5,507 nt of DNA from Ruminiclostridium sp. (lineage in GTDB: Bacteria > Bacillota_A > Clostridia > Oscillospirales > Ruminococcaceae): positions 1 through 5,507 of the forward strand of contig JAFZOA010000196.1 of NCBI GenBank assembly GCA_017550775.1, read 5' to 3'. The position numbers and the translations under genes are program-made. Within the stretch, counting starts at the first letter, position 1, and every line of letters begins with the position of its first letter. Below are positions 4,816-5,507 of the stretch, one piece after another. The notes under the pieces were generated by a model, which did not search any database, had not been told where the DNA came from, and saw only the letters and a list, made by a program, of their open reading frames with translations.

Positions 4816-5139
4816 TTATAGGTTCCCGTTTTTGATTTCCTGGGCTGTTATCGTACACGCCGATGACGCTAACATAATCACAAGTGTCCCGACCATCCAG
4901 AGTGAGCCGCCTGCAACCTTGCCGAGTTCTTCCGGCGAAAGCTCTTCGCTGTTTACAGTAATGGCTTCGTCAAGCTCTTCCTTGCTTAATTCGTAGTCAC
5001 GTTCTGCTGCTACAGGAATAAACATTTCATAAATGCTCTCTGCACCCGCTTCGCGCTTTACTTTAATAGCCTCGTCAAACTCTTTTGCGAACGCCTCATC
5101 TGTCCTAAGTCTTTCAAATAATTCCTTTGCAGTTTTCAT
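4816..5139 (-). CDS. Family-A Nif11-leader precursor peptide A6, at head of array
   Basis: A 107-residue precursor with a 78-residue leader (ERDYELSKEELDEAI, ending ELGKVAGG) and a 29-residue core starting SLWMVG and ending KNGNL. The core has one Cys, at position 17 (SSACTIT), unlike the TSC start of A1, A2 and A4. The frame is open further upstream to an ATG at 5193, which would add 18 residues. The SD AGGAGG (5155-5150) 10 nt before ATG 5139 and the MKTAKEL alignment show that 5139 is the start. It stands apart from the other family-A genes, before the family-B block, 68 nt after the right-edge ORF and 21 nt before B7. Its upstream context matches that of A4, which supports relocation or duplication. 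Confidence 0.92.
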   Translation of the reverse strand: MKTAKELFERLRTDEAFAKEFDEAIKVKREAGAESIYEMFIPVAAERDYELSKEELDEAITVNSEELSPEELGKVAGGSLWMVGTLVIMLASSACTITAQEIKNGNL

Positions 5140-5149
5140 GGTGTTTGTT

Positions 5150-5155
5150 CCTCCT
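5150..5155 (-). promoter_or_regulatory. Ribosome binding site fixing the A6 start
   Basis: AGGAGG, read on the minus strand, lies 10 nt before ATG 5139 and 38 nt inside the longer frame that opens at ATG 5193. It decides for the shorter 107-residue form. The flanking bases (ACAGGAGGAACAA) are the same as before A4. Confidence 0.85.
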
Positions 5156-5162
5156 GTAAAAA

Positions 5163-5203
5163 AATAATAATTTATAAAATTCCGTGACAGCACGGTAATT
5201 TCC
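5163..5203 (-). repeat. Intergenic element copy 1, before A6
   Basis: About 41 nt starting GGAAATTACCGTGCTGTCAC on the minus strand, running into an AT-rich stretch (AAATTATTATT) just upstream of the A6 ribosome site. It matches 4423-4462 at about 35 of 41 positions with one deletion. The shared core is TACCGTGCTGT followed by ACG and an AT-rich segment. It is noncoding in both places and sits at two of the larger gaps of the array. Confidence 0.7.
5182..5195 (-). terminator. Possible weak intrinsic terminator after the right-edge ORF
   Basis: On the minus strand a 5-bp GC-rich stem (CCGTG-CTGT-CACGG) lies 11 nt after the TAA at 5209-5207. It can be extended by A-U pairs with one bulged A, and AT-rich sequence with a run of seven T lies about 15 nt further on. 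This could end or attenuate transcription before A6. The stem is short, the T run is displaced and the stem is lost in the related copy before B6, so confidence is low. Confidence 0.3.
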
Positions 5204-5206
5204 GTT

Positions 5207-5506
5207 TTATTTTGTCGGGCATAAAGCCTCTATCGCTTCCGTGAGCAGCACATAGCTGTCAAGCTTCCGCTCACGGAACACTCTGAATTCATCCCAGAGC
5301 ATCGGGTCGTCGGCATCATGCCTTTTAAATGCCTTCCGCGTCATTATTACCCGCCCGAGAAATGCGTTCTGCTGAAAGAAGGTCACTCCGGAGGAGGGGT
5401 CTCTGTACAGAGCGACAGCACGTTCGGCGATATCGTCCGGGTCTTGTTCCGATCCCTTGTATGTACTGCACCCGCCGTTGACTGTCACCGCGCCGGTGAA
5501 GCTCAT
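5207..5506 (-). CDS. Unrecognised protein, 99 residues or C-terminal part of a longer one
   Basis: The frame opens at an ATG at 5506-5504 and ends with TAA at 5209-5207. Only one base lies beyond the ATG, so no ribosome site can be seen; the true start may lie outside the window and this may be the end of a longer protein. It contains an NGGCSTYKG segment, an acidic DPDDIAERAVALY helix-like stretch, FFQQNAFLGRVIMTRKAF and a charged C-terminus (WDEFRVFRERK). There is no signal peptide or membrane segment and no Nif11 leader pattern. I do not recognise the family. It lies 68 nt upstream of A6 on the same strand, with a possible weak terminator between them, so it may or may not belong to the peptide operon. 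Confidence 0.6.
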   Translation of the reverse strand: MSFTGAVTVNGGCSTYKGSEQDPDDIAERAVALYRDPSSGVTFFQQNAFLGRVIMTRKAFKRHDADDPMLWDEFRVFRERKLDSYVLLTEAIEALCPTK

Positions 5507-5507
5507 A

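Noticed and set aside
155..5139. Regular repeats suggesting a CRISPR array or IS elements
   Set aside because: The repeats are about 210-230 bp coding leaders with gene-sized spacing; there are no short identical repeats with unique spacers, no terminal inverted repeats and no transposase.
5140..5193. Longer A6 start at ATG 5193 adding 18 residues
   Set aside because: The strong AGGAGG lies inside this extension next to ATG 5139, and the extension is translated intergenic repeat.

Overview
The window is a dense array of peptide-precursor genes, all read on the minus strand (right to left). Thirteen consecutive small genes each encode a Nif11-type leader of 71-78 residues ending in a double-glycine site, followed by a short variable core. 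This is the layout of RiPP or bacteriocin precursors with leaders of the NHLP/Nif11 class (TIGR03798-like). Strong AGGAGG-type ribosome sites, moderate GC, short intergenic gaps and this leader type suggest a Clostridia-class Bacillota, perhaps a gut or rumen Ruminococcus-like organism. That placement is an inference from style; no taxonomic marker gene is present.

Layout in transcription order: an unrecognised 99-residue ORF at the right edge (5506-5207); one family-A precursor (A6, 5139-4816); seven family-B precursors (B7 4794-4513, B6 4406-3957, B5 3941-3492, B4 3477-3118, B3 3087-2725, B2 2688-2332, B1 2303-1947); five family-A precursors (A5 1867-1571, A4 1549-1223, A3 1193-870, A2 855-514, A1 484-155); then the first 47 codons of another gene leaving the left edge (141-1). 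Gaps between the precursors are 14-36 nt, except 106 nt before B6 and 79 nt between B1 and A5. The array is probably one operon, perhaps with internal promoters or processing sites at the larger gaps.

Family A has 77-78 residue leaders beginning MKTAKEL and 21-35 residue hydrophobic cores with no or one Cys. Family B has 71-residue leaders beginning MKTLQELY. Six of its seven cores (47-78 residues) share a scaffold of three invariant Cys, an invariant Glu, invariant Ser and Gly positions and a C-terminal VGQ...GR(L/I)C block. The seventh (B7) carries an unrelated 22-residue core behind nearly the same leader. Leaders are conserved while cores diverge right after GG, as expected when one maturation and export machine serves a library of products. 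No modifying enzyme, transporter, protease or immunity gene can be recognised inside the window, so the chemistry of the mature peptides is unknown. A lanthipeptide route and a disulfide or unmodified bacteriocin route both remain possible.

Duplication history is visible: a 465-bp tandem duplication (B5/B6), near-identical A2 and A4 leaders with different cores, a B4/B7 leader match that stops at the cleavage site, and a roughly 40-nt intergenic element repeated before A6 and before B6.
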